Origin: Paenibacillus alginolyticus DSM 5050 = NBRC 15375
GTDB lineage: Bacteria > Bacillota > Bacilli > Paenibacillales > NBRC-103111
Length of the DNA stretch: 64,000 bases
Reading direction: 5' to 3'
Assembly (NCBI RefSeq): GCF_000422905.1
Contig: NZ_AUGY01000011.1
Coordinates: 98,133-162,132, forward strand
Under the pieces are notes generated by a model that made no database searches, was not told where the DNA came from, and saw only the letters and a program-made list of their open reading frames with translations. The position numbers were made by a program, and so were the translations under genes. Below are positions 63,691-64,000 of the stretch, one piece after another; positions within the stretch are counted from its first letter, which is position 1; every line of letters begins with the position of its first letter.

Positions 63691-64000
63691 TTAGCTTGAA
63701 AGTCGATGAAGATTACATTCAACTAAAATGCCCGCTTTGTATCGATCTGGGTTACGCAAGAAATAATGACGTCGTTGAAATGCTTTAATACGGTTATGAC
63801 GACCTTCTACAGTAGCATTTGTCCAACGGCAATGGTGGTAATTGAGGATTTCGTCCTGCCAGTTACGCATCGTTTTCAGCGCACTTTTGACAGCTGTGTG
63901 AGCGATTTGTTCACCCTGCTCAAGCCAACGATTAAAACCATGCGTTGCGACTTCGACATTCGGAGAATAATCATACCAAGCGGTAAAGGTTTCTTTCCAT
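63691..64000 (-). mobile_element. Insertion-sequence transposase, ISL3-like, C-terminal part
   Basis: On the minus strand an open frame runs from the window edge to a TAA at 63691-63693. It encodes NWQDEILNYHHCRWTNATVEGRHNRIKAFQRRHYFLRN, a DDE transposase C-terminus of the ISL3 type; the Glu in TVEGRHN is the probable third catalytic acid. The rest of the gene lies outside the window. Its stop is near 63690, so the element's end is probably around 63665-63685, inside the GcvPB-like gene. The terminal inverted repeat could not be fixed. Confidence 0.8.

Overview
The window looks like chromosomal DNA of a Paenibacillus-type Bacillota, probably Paenibacillaceae (for example Paenibacillus or Cohnella). 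Three things suggest this: strong AGGAGG-type ribosome binding sites and intrinsic terminators; many lipoprotein-based CUT1 sugar ABC transporters of the LplB/YtcP/YtcQ type, two of them beside YesM/YesN two-component systems; and glycine-decarboxylase-like P-protein split into two genes. No rRNA, tRNA, CRISPR array or prophage was seen. The window is a mosaic of carbohydrate- and amino-acid-use clusters, not one operon.

Region by region. 0-0.8 kb: the 3' end of a GH127 enzyme, then a 600-base gap with a repeat family. 1.4-10.8 kb: an alpha-galactoside locus with two paralogous LacI regulators, a GH36 enzyme, a CUT1 transporter (lipoprotein plus two permeases) and a GH4 enzyme. It shares the palindromic operator ATTTAGTAAAT and has a consensus cre site. 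11.1-13.3 kb: a six-hairpin glycosidase-like protein that seems to have lost its N-terminus. 13.7-26.7 kb: a proline/hydroxyproline-type catabolic region. It has a three-gene FAD/[2Fe-2S] dehydrogenase module, a frameshifted prolidase-family gene, a sigma-54 activator with CBS-like and PAS domains, a DAO-family flavoprotein and two proline-racemase-family enzymes. Divergent sigma-54 (-24/-12) promoters drive it. A separate LacI plus GH94 1,2-beta-oligoglucan phosphorylase unit with twin operators (16.8-21.4 kb) sits in its middle. 26.7-27.6 kb: two fused gene remnants (a TIM-barrel isomerase and oxalate decarboxylase).

27.6-36.4 kb: small units, namely a stress-type SDR, a small membrane protein, and a polar amino-acid ABC transporter with an arginase-family enzyme whose promoter also looks sigma-54 dependent. 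They are followed by an OYE flavoprotein with an ArsR regulator, a GyrI-like protein, and an SDR with a MerR regulator. 36.6-39.6 kb: a solute-binding-domain histidine kinase and an NtrC-type regulator. 39.6-39.9 kb: a cluster of 17-bp palindromes. 39.9-43.3 kb: an SGNH hydrolase, a FAD oxidoreductase and a divergent LacI regulator. 43.4-50.5 kb: YesN, YesM and a CUT1 transporter. 50.6-63.7 kb: a second YesM-type kinase, CUT1 transporter and YesN-type regulator, then a GH2 beta-galactosidase, an SDR and a divergent GcvPA/GcvPB-like pair. An insertion sequence running off the right edge cuts the last gene.

The most unusual elements are: the GcvP-like pair, with altered active-site segments, in a beta-galactoside operon; the sigma-54 network linking amino-acid catabolism and transport; and several operator families that can be read directly (ATTTAGTAAAT, AATCGAAACGTTTCTATT, GCACCAGAAA). 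All functions are inferred from sequence motifs read by eye; no database search was run.
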